Shown: positions 9,698 to 18,251, counted from the first letter of the stretch. The stretch: 64,000 nt of DNA from Gammaproteobacteria bacterium (GCA_026705345.1 JAPPAV010000069.1:1-64000), one strand, 5' to 3'. Made by a program: numbers and translations. The notes: generated by a model not told the origin, from the letters alone.

Positions 9698-11011
9698 CTA
9701 CGCGCCCGCCGGGGGCGCAGGCGGCATCATCGCGGTCAGGTCGGCGACCCGTATCCGTGCGATTTCACCGGTCACGCCCGACAACCTGCCGAGCTCCGAG
9801 ACGCACTCCCTGGCCACCGCCTCAGGTGCTTCGTCGGTGACGATGATTATCGGCACCCAGGGCTCGGCTCCGGATCGAATGGCCTGGGGACGCTGAATCA
9901 CCGCTTCGATCGACACGTCGTGCCGGCTCAGCACATCCGCCACGTCCGCGAACACGCCGGGCTGGTCGATGGCCGGAATCTTCAGGTAGTGAGCGCAAAT
10001 CACGCCCTCGATCCCGAGGTCTGGCAGTCGCCGCTCGGCCGGTCGGGGCACGGGCAACGTGCCGCGCGCCAATTCGACCAGGTCCGCAACGACCGCAGAT
10101 GCGGTGGGCGGGCCGCCGGCCCCGGGGCCGACGTACAGCGTGGGACCCACGGCATCGCCATGCGTCATGACCGCGTTCATCACGCCCGACACCTTGGCGA
10201 TGAGTACCGAATCCGGCACCAGCGCCGGATGCACACGCGCTTCGACTCCGTCCTCGTGCAAACGGGCAATACCCAGATGCTTGATCGAGAACCCGAGTTC
10301 CCGCGCATAGCGAATGTCCTCGATGTCTATGCCCGAGATGCCCTCGACGTGCACACCGTCGAATTCGATGGTCGCGTCGAAGGCGAGCGCCGCGAGGATG
10401 GCGAGCTTCTGGGCGGCATCGATGCCCTCGACATCGAAGGTCGGGTCGGCTTCGGCATAGCCCAAGCGCTGGGCTTCGGCAAGTGCCGTCGCGAAATCCT
10501 GCGCTTCCTCCTCCATCGCGGTAAGAATGTAGTTGGACGTGCCATTGACGATGCCGGCGAGCGCATCGATACGGTTTGCAGCGAGTCCCGTGCGCAAGGC
10601 GTTGATGATCGGAATACCGCCGGCCACGGACGCTTCGAAGCCAACCGAGACCCCGCGTCGGCTTGCCGCCTCGAACAGCTCTTCACCGTGTGCCGCCAGC
10701 AGTGCCTTGTTGGCGGTGACGACGTGGCGACCGGCACCAATTGCCGTGGCAACGACCTCCTTAGCCGAGGTCACGCCACCGATCAGTTCCACCACCACGT
10801 CGACATCGTCGGCATCGAGCGAACCGAGGTCCGTATCGAAGGTAGCCGGTCCAAGATTGACGTCGGGTTTGGGCGTTCGGCTCGCCACCCGGGTCAGATC
10901 AAGTCGCCGGCCTGCGCGACGCTCGAACAACGCGGCATTCTCGAGAAGCAGCTGGGCAACGGTGGCTCCAACGGTGCCGAGGCCCGCCAGGCCAACTCTT
11001 AGCGGGGTCAC
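9698..11011 (-). CDS. hom: Homoserine dehydrogenase (with ACT domain)
   Basis: A 437-residue monofunctional enzyme reducing aspartate semialdehyde to homoserine in threonine and methionine synthesis. The Rossmann motif GLAGLGTVGATVA is at residues 7-19. The catalytic domain contains GIVNGTSNYILTAM and the substrate region YAEADPTFDVEGIDAAQKL. The C-terminal ACT domain (from about residue 345, DQPGVFADVADVLSRHDVSI) is the usual site of threonine feedback. It follows dsbC by five bases. In Pseudomonas-type genomes thrC would follow; here hom ends against pyk instead. Confidence 0.95.
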   Translation of the reverse strand: MTPLRVGLAGLGTVGATVAQLLLENAALFERRAGRRLDLTRVASRTPKPDVNLGPATFDTDLGSLDADDVDVVVELIGGVTSAKEVVATAIGAGRHVVTANKALLAAHGEELFEAASRRGVSVGFEASVAGGIPIINALRTGLAANRIDALAGIVNGTSNYILTAMEEEAQDFATALAEAQRLGYAEADPTFDVEGIDAAQKLAILAALAFDATIEFDGVHVEGISGIDIEDIRYARELGFSIKHLGIARLHEDGVEARVHPALVPDSVLIAKVSGVMNAVMTHGDAVGPTLYVGPGAGGPPTASAVVADLVELARGTLPVPRPAERRLPDLGIEGVICAHYLKIPAIDQPGVFADVADVLSRHDVSIEAVIQRPQAIRSGAEPWVPIIIVTDEAPEAVARECVSELGRLSGVTGEIARIRVADLTAMMPPAPPAGA

Positions 11012-11016
11012 TTACT

Positions 11017-11778
11017 TTAAAGCCCGAGCAACGCCGCCAGATCGTCGGGGGGAACATACCCCGGAAGCACCCGACCGTTTGTTAGTACGATCGCAGGTGT
11101 ACCGGTGATGCCGATGAGTTGCCCCAGTTCGTGCTGCTCGCCCACCGGATGGCTCTCACAGTACCTCTCGGGAATGCCCTCGCCCCGCTTGAGCGCCGTC
11201 AACGCCTCCCGGGGGTCGTCCGAGCACCATGCCGATACCATCTTGTCGTAGGTGGGCGACCCAACGCCGGCGCGGGGGAACGCGAGGTAGCGCACCTCGA
11301 TCCCGAGGGCATGGTAATTCGCCATTTGAGAATGCATTTGGCGGCAGAAACCGCAGTCGGTGTCCGTAAAGACCAAGACGACGGCCTCGGCCCCGCCCTC
11401 CGGTGTGAAGTTGATGAGGTCCGTCCCATCGATACGGTCCAATAGTTCCCGCCGTTCGGCGGACCGCTTCTGTTCCGTCAGGTTCACGAGACCGCCATCC
11501 CGGATCTCGTAGACGTTTCCGGCGATCAGGTAGCCTGCATCCTCGGTGACATAGAGCAGTCCACCATCGGTCTCGACCTCAAACAGGCCGGGCACTTCCG
11601 ACAGCGTAACCCCTTTCACGCCCAAGCCGAGATCCAGCATTTCGAGGCGGGCGGCGAGATCCGAAGCTCTCGTGTCTTCATCCGCCGAAGCCGGGCGGGT
11701 GGGAGCTGGCATAAGCAGGAATGCCGCGCAGAACACCGCCGCGGTGAACGCTCGTAGTCGGTTGCAGACGTCCGTCAA
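11017..11778 (-). CDS. dsbC: DsbC-type periplasmic disulfide isomerase
   Basis: A 253-residue protein with a signal sequence (AVFCAAFLLMPAPTRPASA, about residues 13-32). An N-terminal dimerisation domain (about 40-115) is followed by a thioredoxin domain with the redox site FTDTDCGFCRQMH and the cis-proline loop ITGTPAIVL. The CGFC dipeptide (Gly-Phe) differs slightly from the CGYC of E. coli DsbC. It shuffles wrong disulfides in the periplasm. Position between xerD and hom is the conserved gammaproteobacterial order and supports the assignment over DsbG. Confidence 0.93.
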   Translation of the reverse strand: MTDVCNRLRAFTAAVFCAAFLLMPAPTRPASADEDTRASDLAARLEMLDLGLGVKGVTLSEVPGLFEVETDGGLLYVTEDAGYLIAGNVYEIRDGGLVNLTEQKRSAERRELLDRIDGTDLINFTPEGGAEAVVLVFTDTDCGFCRQMHSQMANYHALGIEVRYLAFPRAGVGSPTYDKMVSAWCSDDPREALTALKRGEGIPERYCESHPVGEQHELGQLIGITGTPAIVLTNGRVLPGYVPPDDLAALLGL

Positions 11779-11823
11779 GGGAACCTCCAGATCATTGGCC
11801 AGCGAACCGCGGATTGTTGGACA

Positions 11824-12753
11824 TCAACCGCGGGGATGGTGTTCCGCGTGCAGACGCTTCAGCCGGTCGCGTGCCACGTGAGTATAAATCTGGGTGGTCG
11901 ACAAGTCTGCATGCCCAAGCATGAGCTGCACGGCGCGAAGGTCGGCGCCATGGTTCACGAGGTGGGTCGCGAAAGCATGGCGCAGCGTGTGCGGCGAAAT
12001 CGCGCGATCGATGCCGGCCGCCGCCGCGTACCGCTTCACCATGTGCCAAAAGGTCTGTCGGGTCATCCCTTGGCCCCGGTTGGAGACGAACAGCGCGGGG
12101 CTGGCCCGGCCCTTGAGAATCATGGGGCGGGCGGTGTCGAGATAGCGCTCGATCCAGTCGATGGCGGTCTCGCCCAAGGGCACGAGGCGTTCCTTGCCGC
12201 CTTTGCCCACCACTTGCACCGTTCCTCGACGCAGGTTCAGGGCCGTGAGCGTGAGCGAAACCAGTTCCGACACGCGCAGGCCGGTCGCGTAGAGGGTCTC
12301 CAGCATCGCGCGGTCACGGAACCCGGCCGGCTCGTTCTCCGGGTCGTCGCTCTTCGGCACCGCGAGCAACCGTTCGACCTCGTCCTCCGACAGCGTCCCG
12401 GGCAGCGGGCGCCCAAGCATGGGCCGGCTTAAGTTCGCGGTCGGATCGACGGCAATCGTCCCCGTGTCGACGGCACGTTGGTAGAACCCCCGCGCGGCCG
12501 AGAGGAATCGGGCCACGCTGCGCGGCGAGCGTCGCTCCGCGAGCCTTACGGCGAGGTAGTCCTGAAGGTCGCTCTCTTGCGCGGAGGCGAGGTCACGCCG
12601 CAGCCAACCGGCAAACCCCTGGAGGTCGCGTCGATAACCAGCCAGCGTGGCACGGCTCAATCCCCTCTGCATCCACAGGTGATCCAAATGGGCGTCGATT
12701 GCACCATCTTGGTTCGTCTGTTGGTTCGTTTGCGGCGGGTGTGATTGCGGCAT
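11824..12753 (-). CDS. xerD: Site-specific tyrosine recombinase XerD
   Basis: A 309-residue recombinase that resolves chromosome dimers at dif together with XerC. The N-terminal SAM-like domain (IDAHLDHLWMQRGLSRATL) is followed by the catalytic domain. Active-site residues are all present: Arg in ATGLRVSELVSL, Lys in VVGKGGKERLVPL, His-x-x-Arg in SPHTLRHAFATHL, His in LGHADLSTTQIYTH, and the Tyr nucleophile in the same block. The dsbC neighbour supports XerD rather than XerC or a phage integrase. The start is the ATG at 12753, about 35 bp below a good -10 box. Confidence 0.95.
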   Translation of the reverse strand: MPQSHPPQTNQQTNQDGAIDAHLDHLWMQRGLSRATLAGYRRDLQGFAGWLRRDLASAQESDLQDYLAVRLAERRSPRSVARFLSAARGFYQRAVDTGTIAVDPTANLSRPMLGRPLPGTLSEDEVERLLAVPKSDDPENEPAGFRDRAMLETLYATGLRVSELVSLTLTALNLRRGTVQVVGKGGKERLVPLGETAIDWIERYLDTARPMILKGRASPALFVSNRGQGMTRQTFWHMVKRYAAAAGIDRAISPHTLRHAFATHLVNHGADLRAVQLMLGHADLSTTQIYTHVARDRLKRLHAEHHPRG

Positions 12754-12788
12754 GACCGTGTGTAGCGGTGCGTGGCAGGCACCGTGGA

Positions 12789-12794
12789 GTATAC
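12789..12794 (-). promoter_or_regulatory. Candidate -10 box for xerD
   Basis: TATACT on the minus strand (five of six consensus bases) lies 36 bases before the xerD start. No good -35 hexamer is visible at 16-18 bp, so this is only a candidate. Confidence 0.3.
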
Positions 12795-12964
12795 AACTCC
12801 TTGAAAAACCACAGGAACTCGAAGTTAGCGTCGAGTATCGGCGTGCTTGGCACGATCTCTGCTTCTAAGGGTCGAGTCCGGCGAATTGCTCGTCGTGCCA
12901 TCGAGCCGATTGAGCTGCACGGACCGTTCGGAAACCGGTCGCCTCTCCCGGTGCCGAACAATCG

Positions 12965-13031
12965 CCAGCTTGTCGGGTGGGTTATTCTCCCCTTCGAATC
13001 CAACCCCTCCGGCAAGCTGGTTACTTTTCTT
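12965..13031 (+). terminator. Large imperfect hairpin with T-rich tail, downstream of rplS
   Basis: Arms at 12965-12983 and 13002-13020 pair over 19 positions around an 18-base loop, with one mismatch and two G-T pairs when read on the plus strand. A T-rich run (TTACTTTTCTT) follows on the plus strand. On the minus strand the same hairpin begins about 30 bases after the rplS stop but has three mismatches and no T run. It may end or protect the rpsP-rplS transcript. The better terminator geometry on the plus strand is odd, because no plus-strand gene precedes it. Confidence 0.4.
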
Positions 13032-13050
13032 CCCGGGCGTCTCCCGTGCG

Positions 13051-13401
13051 CTAGACCTTCTCGCGAATCCTGGCTGCCCGGCCGCGCCGCTCGCGCAGGT
13101 AGTAGAGCTTGGCCTTGCGCACATCGCCGCGACGCTTGACGTCAATCGATGCGATCAACGGGCTGTGTGTCTGAAAGGTCCGTTCCACGCCCACGCCATG
13201 GGAGATCTTGCGTACCGTAAACGCCGAGTTGAGGCCGCGGTTGCGTTTGCCGATAACCACGCCTTCGAACGCCTGCAGCCGCTCCCGCGACCCTTCGCGG
13301 ACCCGCACCTGCACCACGACCGTGTCGCCCGGCGCGAAGTCCGGAATGTCCGTCTTCACCTGCGCCGATTCGAGTTCCTCGATGATCTTGTTGCGGTGCA
13401 T
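13051..13401 (-). CDS. rplS: Large-subunit ribosomal protein bL19
   Basis: A 116-residue protein starting at the ATG at 13401 ([20 protein letters not shown]). Family blocks are clear: [32 protein letters not shown], and the C-terminal [22 protein letters not shown]. It sits at the 30S-50S interface. It is the last gene of the rpsP-rimM-trmD-rplS operon, 22 bp after trmD. An apparent longer reading frame upstream is not used: it overlaps trmD and lacks L19 similarity. Confidence 0.97.
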   Translation of the reverse strand: MHRNKIIEELESAQVKTDIPDFAPGDTVVVQVRVREGSRERLQAFEGVVIGKRNRGLNSAFTVRKISHGVGVERTFQTHSPLIASIDVKRRGDVRKAKLYYLRERRGRAARIREKV

Positions 13402-13423
13402 GTCGTCTCTCCTCGTCCGAGCG

Positions 13424-14194
13424 CTATTCCTGTATTTCGATGTCGATTTCGCGGCTGTCGCGGATGTAGCCTGCCAGTAGCTGCCGATCAATGGCGCTCA
13501 GCTCCCGATCCAGCAACGCGCCCGGGCGGCGTTGCCAGGTCCTGCCCAACGCCTCCCCGCGTCGCCACTTGGCCACTGCTCCATGGTCTCCCGAGAGGAG
13601 CACCGCCGGGGCACGGTTCCCGCCGTCGACTTCGGGACGCGTATAGTGGGGATAGTCGAGCAATCCGTCCACATGCGATTCGGCAATGGTCGAGTCTGGA
13701 TTGCCAAGCACCCCGGGCACAAGCCGCGCCACGGCGTCGAAGACGACCAAGGCGGCCAACTCGCCACCCGAAATCACGTAGTCCCCGATCGACAACTCGC
13801 GGTCGACGTGGTCTGCGGTGAATCGTTCGTCGACACCTTCGTACCGGGCGGCCACCAGGATCAAGCCCGGCAACCTGACCAATTCGTCCGCCAGCCGCTG
13901 GTCGAAGCGCTCGCCCTGGGGGCTCAGCAAAACCACCGGCGATCCTTCGGGAACAGCCGTTCGGGCATCGCGGACCGCCGCGCGCAGCGGTTCGACCATC
14001 ATCACCATTCCCGGTCCACCACCGAACGGTCGGTCGTCAACGGTCCTTCGCGCATCCATCGCATAGTCGCGGGGGTTGAAACGCGTACATCTAACACGCT
14101 GTTCGCGAATGGCGCGCCCGACCACCCCGACGTCCAGGAAAGCGTTGGTCAGTTCGGGAAACAACCCGACAAGTGCCACGGAATAGGCTTCCAT
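13424..14194 (-). CDS. trmD: tRNA (guanine-37-N1)-methyltransferase TrmD
   Basis: A 256-residue SPOUT enzyme that methylates G37 of tRNAs to prevent frameshifting. The trefoil-knot SAM site is visible as [13 protein letters not shown], then RYEGVDERF and the signature [14 protein letters not shown]. The substrate loop [15 protein letters not shown] is intact. The C-terminal domain contains [11 protein letters not shown] and the [15 protein letters not shown] block. Length and place between rimM and rplS are standard. Confidence 0.97.
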   Translation of the reverse strand: MEAYSVALVGLFPELTNAFLDVGVVGRAIREQRVRCTRFNPRDYAMDARRTVDDRPFGGGPGMVMMVEPLRAAVRDARTAVPEGSPVVLLSPQGERFDQRLADELVRLPGLILVAARYEGVDERFTADHVDRELSIGDYVISGGELAALVVFDAVARLVPGVLGNPDSTIAESHVDGLLDYPHYTRPEVDGGNRAPAVLLSGDHGAVAKWRRGEALGRTWQRRPGALLDRELSAIDRQLLAGYIRDSREIDIEIQE

Positions 14195-14209
14195 TGAGCT
14201 AGGGATTTC

Positions 14210-14773
14210 TCATCGCCATTCGGCTTGCCAATCCACGATTATGCGTTGGCACCCGTGAGAGACAGCAACCACCCACTCGCTCACGAAGGGGATCAACCGT
14301 TCGCCGATGTCGTCGACGACGACCAGGACGTCGTGCGCTGGTGTGGCGAACAATCGTTGAACCTCGCCAAGATGAACACCGGCCTTGTTGACGACCGCTG
14401 TACCGATCAGGTCGCGCCAGTAGTACTCGCCTAGTTCGGGCACCGGCAATACGCTGGCCGACACGCCGATGTCCCTGCCGCGCAGTTCCACCGCCGCATC
14501 GCGATTTCGAACGCCCGCAAAACGCGCGACTAAGCCTCCGCCATGCCATTGGGCCTCAACGTCGATCGGCATCCATCCAGGGTCGTTCGTTCCGGTCTCC
14601 CCGCGAAGTTGCCATGGCGCGTAGCCGAGCAGGTTGCCAGGCGGATCCGTGTAGGATCGGATGTGCGCCCAGCCGTTGACACCGAACGGGGCGCCAACCA
14701 CCCCGACTTGAACGACGCCATCCGCCTCGTCGGTAGTTGCGGGTTTGCCCGGTGATGACGTTTGCAGTGGCAT
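14210..14773 (-). CDS. rimM: Ribosome maturation factor RimM
   Basis: A 187-residue 30S-assembly factor. The N-terminal domain opens with VQVGVVGAPFGVNGWAHIRSY. The PRC-barrel domain begins near GEYYWRDLIGTAVV and includes the end block ERLIPFVSEWVVAVSHGCQR. The protein binds S19 during 16S head maturation. It lies between rpsP and trmD as usual. The first 20 residues (MPLQTSSPGKPATTDEADG) are longer than in E. coli and probably disordered; an internal start is possible but no better codon is seen. Confidence 0.95.
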   Translation of the reverse strand: MPLQTSSPGKPATTDEADGVVQVGVVGAPFGVNGWAHIRSYTDPPGNLLGYAPWQLRGETGTNDPGWMPIDVEAQWHGGGLVARFAGVRNRDAAVELRGRDIGVSASVLPVPELGEYYWRDLIGTAVVNKAGVHLGEVQRLFATPAHDVLVVVDDIGERLIPFVSEWVVAVSHGCQRIIVDWQAEWR

Positions 14774-14837
14774 GTCGGGTGCAAGGTCGGGCTACTAGCC
14801 GATCGGTGCGCCCAAACTCGGATGCACCGGCCAAGGA

Positions 14838-15287
14838 TTACGCGGGCTCGGTGGACGACTCGGCGTCCGCGGCAGGCTCGACGCCCGCGGCAGGCTCGGC
14901 GTCCGCGGCAGGCTCGGCGTCCGCGGCAGGCTCGGCGTCCGCGGCAGGCTTGGCATCTGCGGTGGACTCGAGATCCGAGGCAGGGTCGGGATCTGCGGCG
15001 GGCTCGTCGTCGCCCGACGCATCGCCAAGTGCTTGTTGCGCCTGCATTTTGCGCCAGCGGGCAACGAGCTGACTAACCCGGTCGGAGGGTTGAGCGCCCG
15101 TGGACAACCAATAGTCCACGCGCGTGAGGTCGATGCGGAGCTCTTCCTCTTGGCCCCTTGCCACCGGGTTGTAGAACCCCACCCGCTCGATGAAGCGGCC
15201 ATCACGTTTTGCGGACCGCTCTGCGACCGTCACGTGATAGAAAGGTTTCTTTTTGCCCCCGTGGCGCGCCAGCCGAATAGTGACCAC
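14838..15287 (-). CDS. rpsP: Small-subunit ribosomal protein bS16 with long acidic repeat tail
   Basis: The first 80 or so residues are a normal S16 ([19 protein letters not shown], then [13 protein letters not shown] and [11 protein letters not shown]). The protein then runs on for about 65 residues of Ala/Asp/Glu/Pro-rich sequence built on the six-residue unit AADAEP, giving 149 residues against about 82 in E. coli. The start is the GTG at 15287, matching MVTIRL of the family and preceded by GAGGTG; a TTG at 15308 is also in frame. It heads the rpsP-rimM-trmD-rplS operon. The tail is probably disordered and strongly negative, unusual for an rRNA-binding protein. Confidence 0.95.
   Translation of the reverse strand: MVTIRLARHGGKKKPFYHVTVAERSAKRDGRFIERVGFYNPVARGQEEELRIDLTRVDYWLSTGAQPSDRVSQLVARWRKMQAQQALGDASGDDEPAADPDPASDLESTADAKPAADAEPAADAEPAADAEPAAGVEPAADAESSTEPA
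14857..14964. repeat. 18-bp tandem repeat inside rpsP
   Basis: The unit GGCTCGGCGTCCGCGGCA is perfect three times at 14893-14946 and degenerate on both sides. It encodes (reverse strand) AADAEP. Because 18 is a multiple of three, copy-number change keeps the frame, so the tail length could vary between strains. Confidence 0.9.
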
Positions 15288-15317
15288 GTTCGGCACCTCA
15301 AGAATCAAAGGCGCGCG

Positions 15318-15326
15318 ATTCTATCA
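15318..15326 (-). promoter_or_regulatory. Extended -10 promoter candidate for rpsP
   Basis: The minus strand reads TGATAGAAT, an extended -10 (TGn plus TAGAAT, five of six bases). It lies about 30 bases before the rpsP GTG, inside the 143 bp gap after ffh. This would let the ribosomal operon be transcribed apart from ffh. No clear -35 is visible, as expected for extended -10 promoters. Confidence 0.45.
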
Positions 15327-15430
15327 GGCACGTCGCCGGAAGGCGATGGCGCACACCGACGCGCGCGTTGAAGTTTCGCGATATCGAGACTTCTGCATCA
15401 TGGCGCGCCGTGACGGGCCCCGTTGGAGCC

Positions 15431-16831
15431 TTAACGACGCCGACGTCGTGCCACCGGCGGCCGGCCCCGGGTTCCGCCCCGGGCGGCATTCTCGGCAGCG
15501 GCCAACCCACGCATCATGCGGTCCATGCCGCCCTTGCGGGTCACCTTGCGCATCACGTTCTGCATCTGCTTGTGCTGTTTCAAAAGCTGGTTCACATCCT
15601 GGATGCGAGTGCCGCTGCCGTTGGCAATGCGGCGCTTGCGCGAACCGTTGATGATGCCGGGGAAGTGGCGTTCCTCAAGCGTCATGGAATCGATGATGAC
15701 TTCCATTCGTCGGTACAGCGCACCGTCCAACTGCGCTTGGGCACGCGGCGGCAGTTGATCCATGCCGGGAAGGCGGTCCATGAGTCCCGCCATGCCGCCC
15801 ATATCGCCCATCTGCTGGAGTTGATCGCGGAAGTCCGTGAGATCGAACTTCCGGCCTTTCTGCATCTTGCGCGCGAGACGCGTCGCCTTCTTCTTGTCGA
15901 CCCTGCGTTCGGCCTCCTCGATCAGGCCGACAACGTCGCCCATGCCGAGAATGCGCGACGCGACCCGGTCCGGGTGAAACGCTTCCAGGGCGTCGGTCTT
16001 CTCGCCGACGGCGAGGAACTTGATCGGCTTGCCAGTCACCGCGCATACCGACAACGCCGCCCCGCCGCGGGCATCGCCGTCGGCCTTGGCGAGTACCACG
16101 CCGGTCAGGGGTAGCGTTTCGTGGAACGCCTTGGCCGTCACCGCGGCATCCTGACCGGTCATCGCATCGACCACGAAGAGTGTCTCCACCGGATCGAGAG
16201 CCCGGTGAATCGCCGCCACTTCCGCCATCATTTCCTCGTCGATGGCGAGCCGGCCGGCCGTGTCGACGATCAGCACATCGTCGAGTCCCTTCTTGGCGTC
16301 GGCAAGGGCAAATGTCGAAATCGCGACAGGCTTCTCATCCGTGCTGCTCGGGATGAACCGGGCACCGGCTTGTGCAGCCAATGTCTCGAGTTGCTCGATG
16401 GCGGCAGGACGGTAGACATCGGCGCTCACCACCGCCACGCGTTTGCGCTCCCGCTCCTTCAGATAGCGCGCCAGCTTGGCAACCGTGGCGGTCTTGCCTG
16501 CCCCCTGCAGGCCAGCCACCAGGACCACGGCGGGGGGCGTCGTCGAAAGGTCCAGGGCGTCGTTGGCCTCGCCCATCAACCGGACCAACTCCTCCTGGAC
16601 GATCTTGACGAACGCCTGGCCAGCGTTTAGCGATGCCAATACGTCGCTGCCGACCGCTCGCTGCTGAACGTCCGCGGTGAACGATCGAACTACCGAAAGC
16701 GCGACGTCGGCTTCGAGCAGGGCGAGACGCACCTGGCGCACGGCGTCGCGGATGTTGTCCTCGGTCAGACGCCCGCGCCCGGCAACCGCACGCAGGGTCT
16801 TCGTCAAGCGTTCGCTCAAGCTCTCGAACAT
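15431..16831 (-). CDS. ffh: Signal recognition particle GTPase Ffh (SRP54)
   Basis: A 466-residue GTPase that binds 4.5S RNA and directs nascent membrane proteins to FtsY. N domain (1-85); G domain with P-loop GLQGAGKTATVAKLA, DVYRPAAIEQL, DTAGRL and the guanine-specificity region VLAKADGDARGGAALS. The Met-rich M domain (about 310-440) carries the RNA-binding segment RIANGSGTRIQDVNQLLKQ. The short Arg-rich tail GRPPVARRRRR is typical. It is upstream of rpsP, as in many gammaproteobacteria, and divergent from the gene at 16983. Confidence 0.97.
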   Translation of the reverse strand: MFESLSERLTKTLRAVAGRGRLTEDNIRDAVRQVRLALLEADVALSVVRSFTADVQQRAVGSDVLASLNAGQAFVKIVQEELVRLMGEANDALDLSTTPPAVVLVAGLQGAGKTATVAKLARYLKERERKRVAVVSADVYRPAAIEQLETLAAQAGARFIPSSTDEKPVAISTFALADAKKGLDDVLIVDTAGRLAIDEEMMAEVAAIHRALDPVETLFVVDAMTGQDAAVTAKAFHETLPLTGVVLAKADGDARGGAALSVCAVTGKPIKFLAVGEKTDALEAFHPDRVASRILGMGDVVGLIEEAERRVDKKKATRLARKMQKGRKFDLTDFRDQLQQMGDMGGMAGLMDRLPGMDQLPPRAQAQLDGALYRRMEVIIDSMTLEERHFPGIINGSRKRRIANGSGTRIQDVNQLLKQHKQMQNVMRKVTRKGGMDRMMRGLAAAENAARGGTRGRPPVARRRRR

Positions 16832-16982
16832 GGCCTAGGGAGTTGCGGAAGGATGGGGAGGATTGTCGCGCACGCCGTGGCGCTGTGCCACACTCGAACG
16901 CTTAACCGCGCGTCCGTTGTCTACTACGTCGATTGTCTAAGCATCGCGTTGGTCGAAACCGACGCCCAAGATTGGAGGGAAC

Positions 16983-18233
16983 ATGACCGCGCACACCGGA
17001 AACCACCGCCGCCGTATCGCCTGGAGCACTGCCCGGATCGGATTGCTGACATTCCTCGTGGCCGGATTCGCCACCTTCGGATGGGCGCAGGACGATCACG
17101 ACCACGCCGACGAGGGTGAGTACCACGTCCCCCTGTTCCCGACGGCCTCCAACGAATACCGCCAAGGCTTCGTGCGCATCATCAACCACGATGACCATCA
17201 CGGCGAAGTGCATGTCCAAGCCGTCGACGACACAGGCTACCAAGCCGACGAGGTCACGTTGACGATCGAAGAAAACGCCACCGTGCACTTCAACTCGAAC
17301 GACCTCGAAGACGGCGGCACGGATGCCGAGGAGAAGGGACTTGCCGGCCACACCGGTCCACCCATGGGGGGCGACTGGCGGCTTCTGATGACCAGCAGCC
17401 TCGACATCGAGGTGCTGGCCTACATCCGGCACACGGACGGCTTCCTGACCTCGATGACCGACACCGCGCCGGCCGGCTCTGGGCGCCGCCACCGGGTCGC
17501 CGTGTTCAATCCGGGCAGCAACGTCAACCAAGTAAGCCAACTCCGCTTGATCAATCCTGGCCATGAAGAAGCCGAGGTCGAAATCGTCGGCGTCGACGAC
17601 GACGGAACGTCGCCGGGTAGCACGGTGGCGGTGACCGTCGGCGAGGGTCAGGCGGTGACCCTGTCGGCGGCGGATCTCGAAGACGGCGGCAGCAACTTCG
17701 ACGGCGCCCTTGGGGACGGCAGGGGCAAATGGCAGCTCAACATCACCTCCTCCGAGCCGATCATGGTCATGAGCCTCATGGAGAGTGCACAGACCAATCA
17801 ACTGACCAACCTATCGACCGCGCCGATGACCGAGTTCGAAACCGCCCGCGAGGTCTTCGACGCCGACATCTCCGCTCCCATCGTCCAATCGAAATGCATC
17901 AACTGCCACGTTGAAGGCGGAGAGTCGGACCACACGCCATTGGTGTTCGTGAATTCGGATACCGACCACCACGAGGAGCACAACTTCGGGGAGTTCAGGG
18001 ACTACCTGGCCGACTCCGACCACGGCGACCACGACCACGACCACGAAACTCCCGCCGCGGTGATCCTCAACAAGATCCAAGGCCAAGGCAACCCGGCGCA
18101 CGGTGGCGGCGAGCAGGTGCCGGCCGATTCCGAGGACTTCGGCAATATGGAACGGTTCCTGGCGATTCTCGAGGACGAAGTCGCCGCCGGGGAGGGCCAC
18201 GACGACGACAGCGGCCACCACCACGACGGTTGA
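16983..18233 (+). CDS. Secreted His/Asp-rich protein with twin beta domains and one CxxCH motif
   Basis: A 416-residue protein starting behind GGAGGGAAC. A signal peptide (residues 20-35, cleavage near GWA-QDD) is followed by a metal-binding-looking stretch (DDHDHADEGEYH). Two similar beta-rich domains of about 115 residues come next: one with QGFVRIINHDDHHGEVHVQA and LEDGG, the other with SQLRLINPGHEEAEVEIVGV and LEDGG. The C-terminal part resembles a small cytochrome c-like unit: VQSKCINCHVEGG contains a haem-attachment motif (Cys305, Cys308, His309). A second His/Asp-rich run (DSDHGDHDHDHE) and a His-rich end follow. I do not recognise a named family. It probably binds metal and perhaps haem in the periplasm or outside the cell. 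It is monocistronic and convergent with the M50 protease. Confidence 0.72.
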   Translation: MTAHTGNHRRRIAWSTARIGLLTFLVAGFATFGWAQDDHDHADEGEYHVPLFPTASNEYRQGFVRIINHDDHHGEVHVQAVDDTGYQADEVTLTIEENATVHFNSNDLEDGGTDAEEKGLAGHTGPPMGGDWRLLMTSSLDIEVLAYIRHTDGFLTSMTDTAPAGSGRRHRVAVFNPGSNVNQVSQLRLINPGHEEAEVEIVGVDDDGTSPGSTVAVTVGEGQAVTLSAADLEDGGSNFDGALGDGRGKWQLNITSSEPIMVMSLMESAQTNQLTNLSTAPMTEFETAREVFDADISAPIVQSKCINCHVEGGESDHTPLVFVNSDTDHHEEHNFGEFRDYLADSDHGDHDHDHETPAAVILNKIQGQGNPAHGGGEQVPADSEDFGNMERFLAILEDEVAAGEGHDDDSGHHHDG

Positions 18234-18251
18234 GCCAATCGAGGGAGGGGC

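Noticed and set aside
9693-9701. CCCTAC at the pyk/hom junction as a further palindromic element
   Set aside because: Only six bases match and there is no partner end or internal hairpin; the gap is too short to hold an element.
9245-11002. A 585-codon plus-strand open frame across pyk and hom
   Set aside because: It covers the end of pyk in another frame and the whole of hom antisense, with no domain pattern of its own.
11824-12753. Tyrosine recombinase as a marker of a genomic island
   Set aside because: The gene order with dsbC and hom and the length identify chromosomal XerD; no att sites or phage genes are nearby.
12985-13010. tRNA-like T-loop sequence TTCGAATCC in the xerD-rplS spacer
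   Set aside because: The flanks (CCCC and AACCC) cannot form the T stem, and no anticodon arm or acceptor stem fits.
14857-14964. Regular short repeats as a possible CRISPR array
   Set aside because: Units are directly adjacent without spacers and are in frame inside rpsP.
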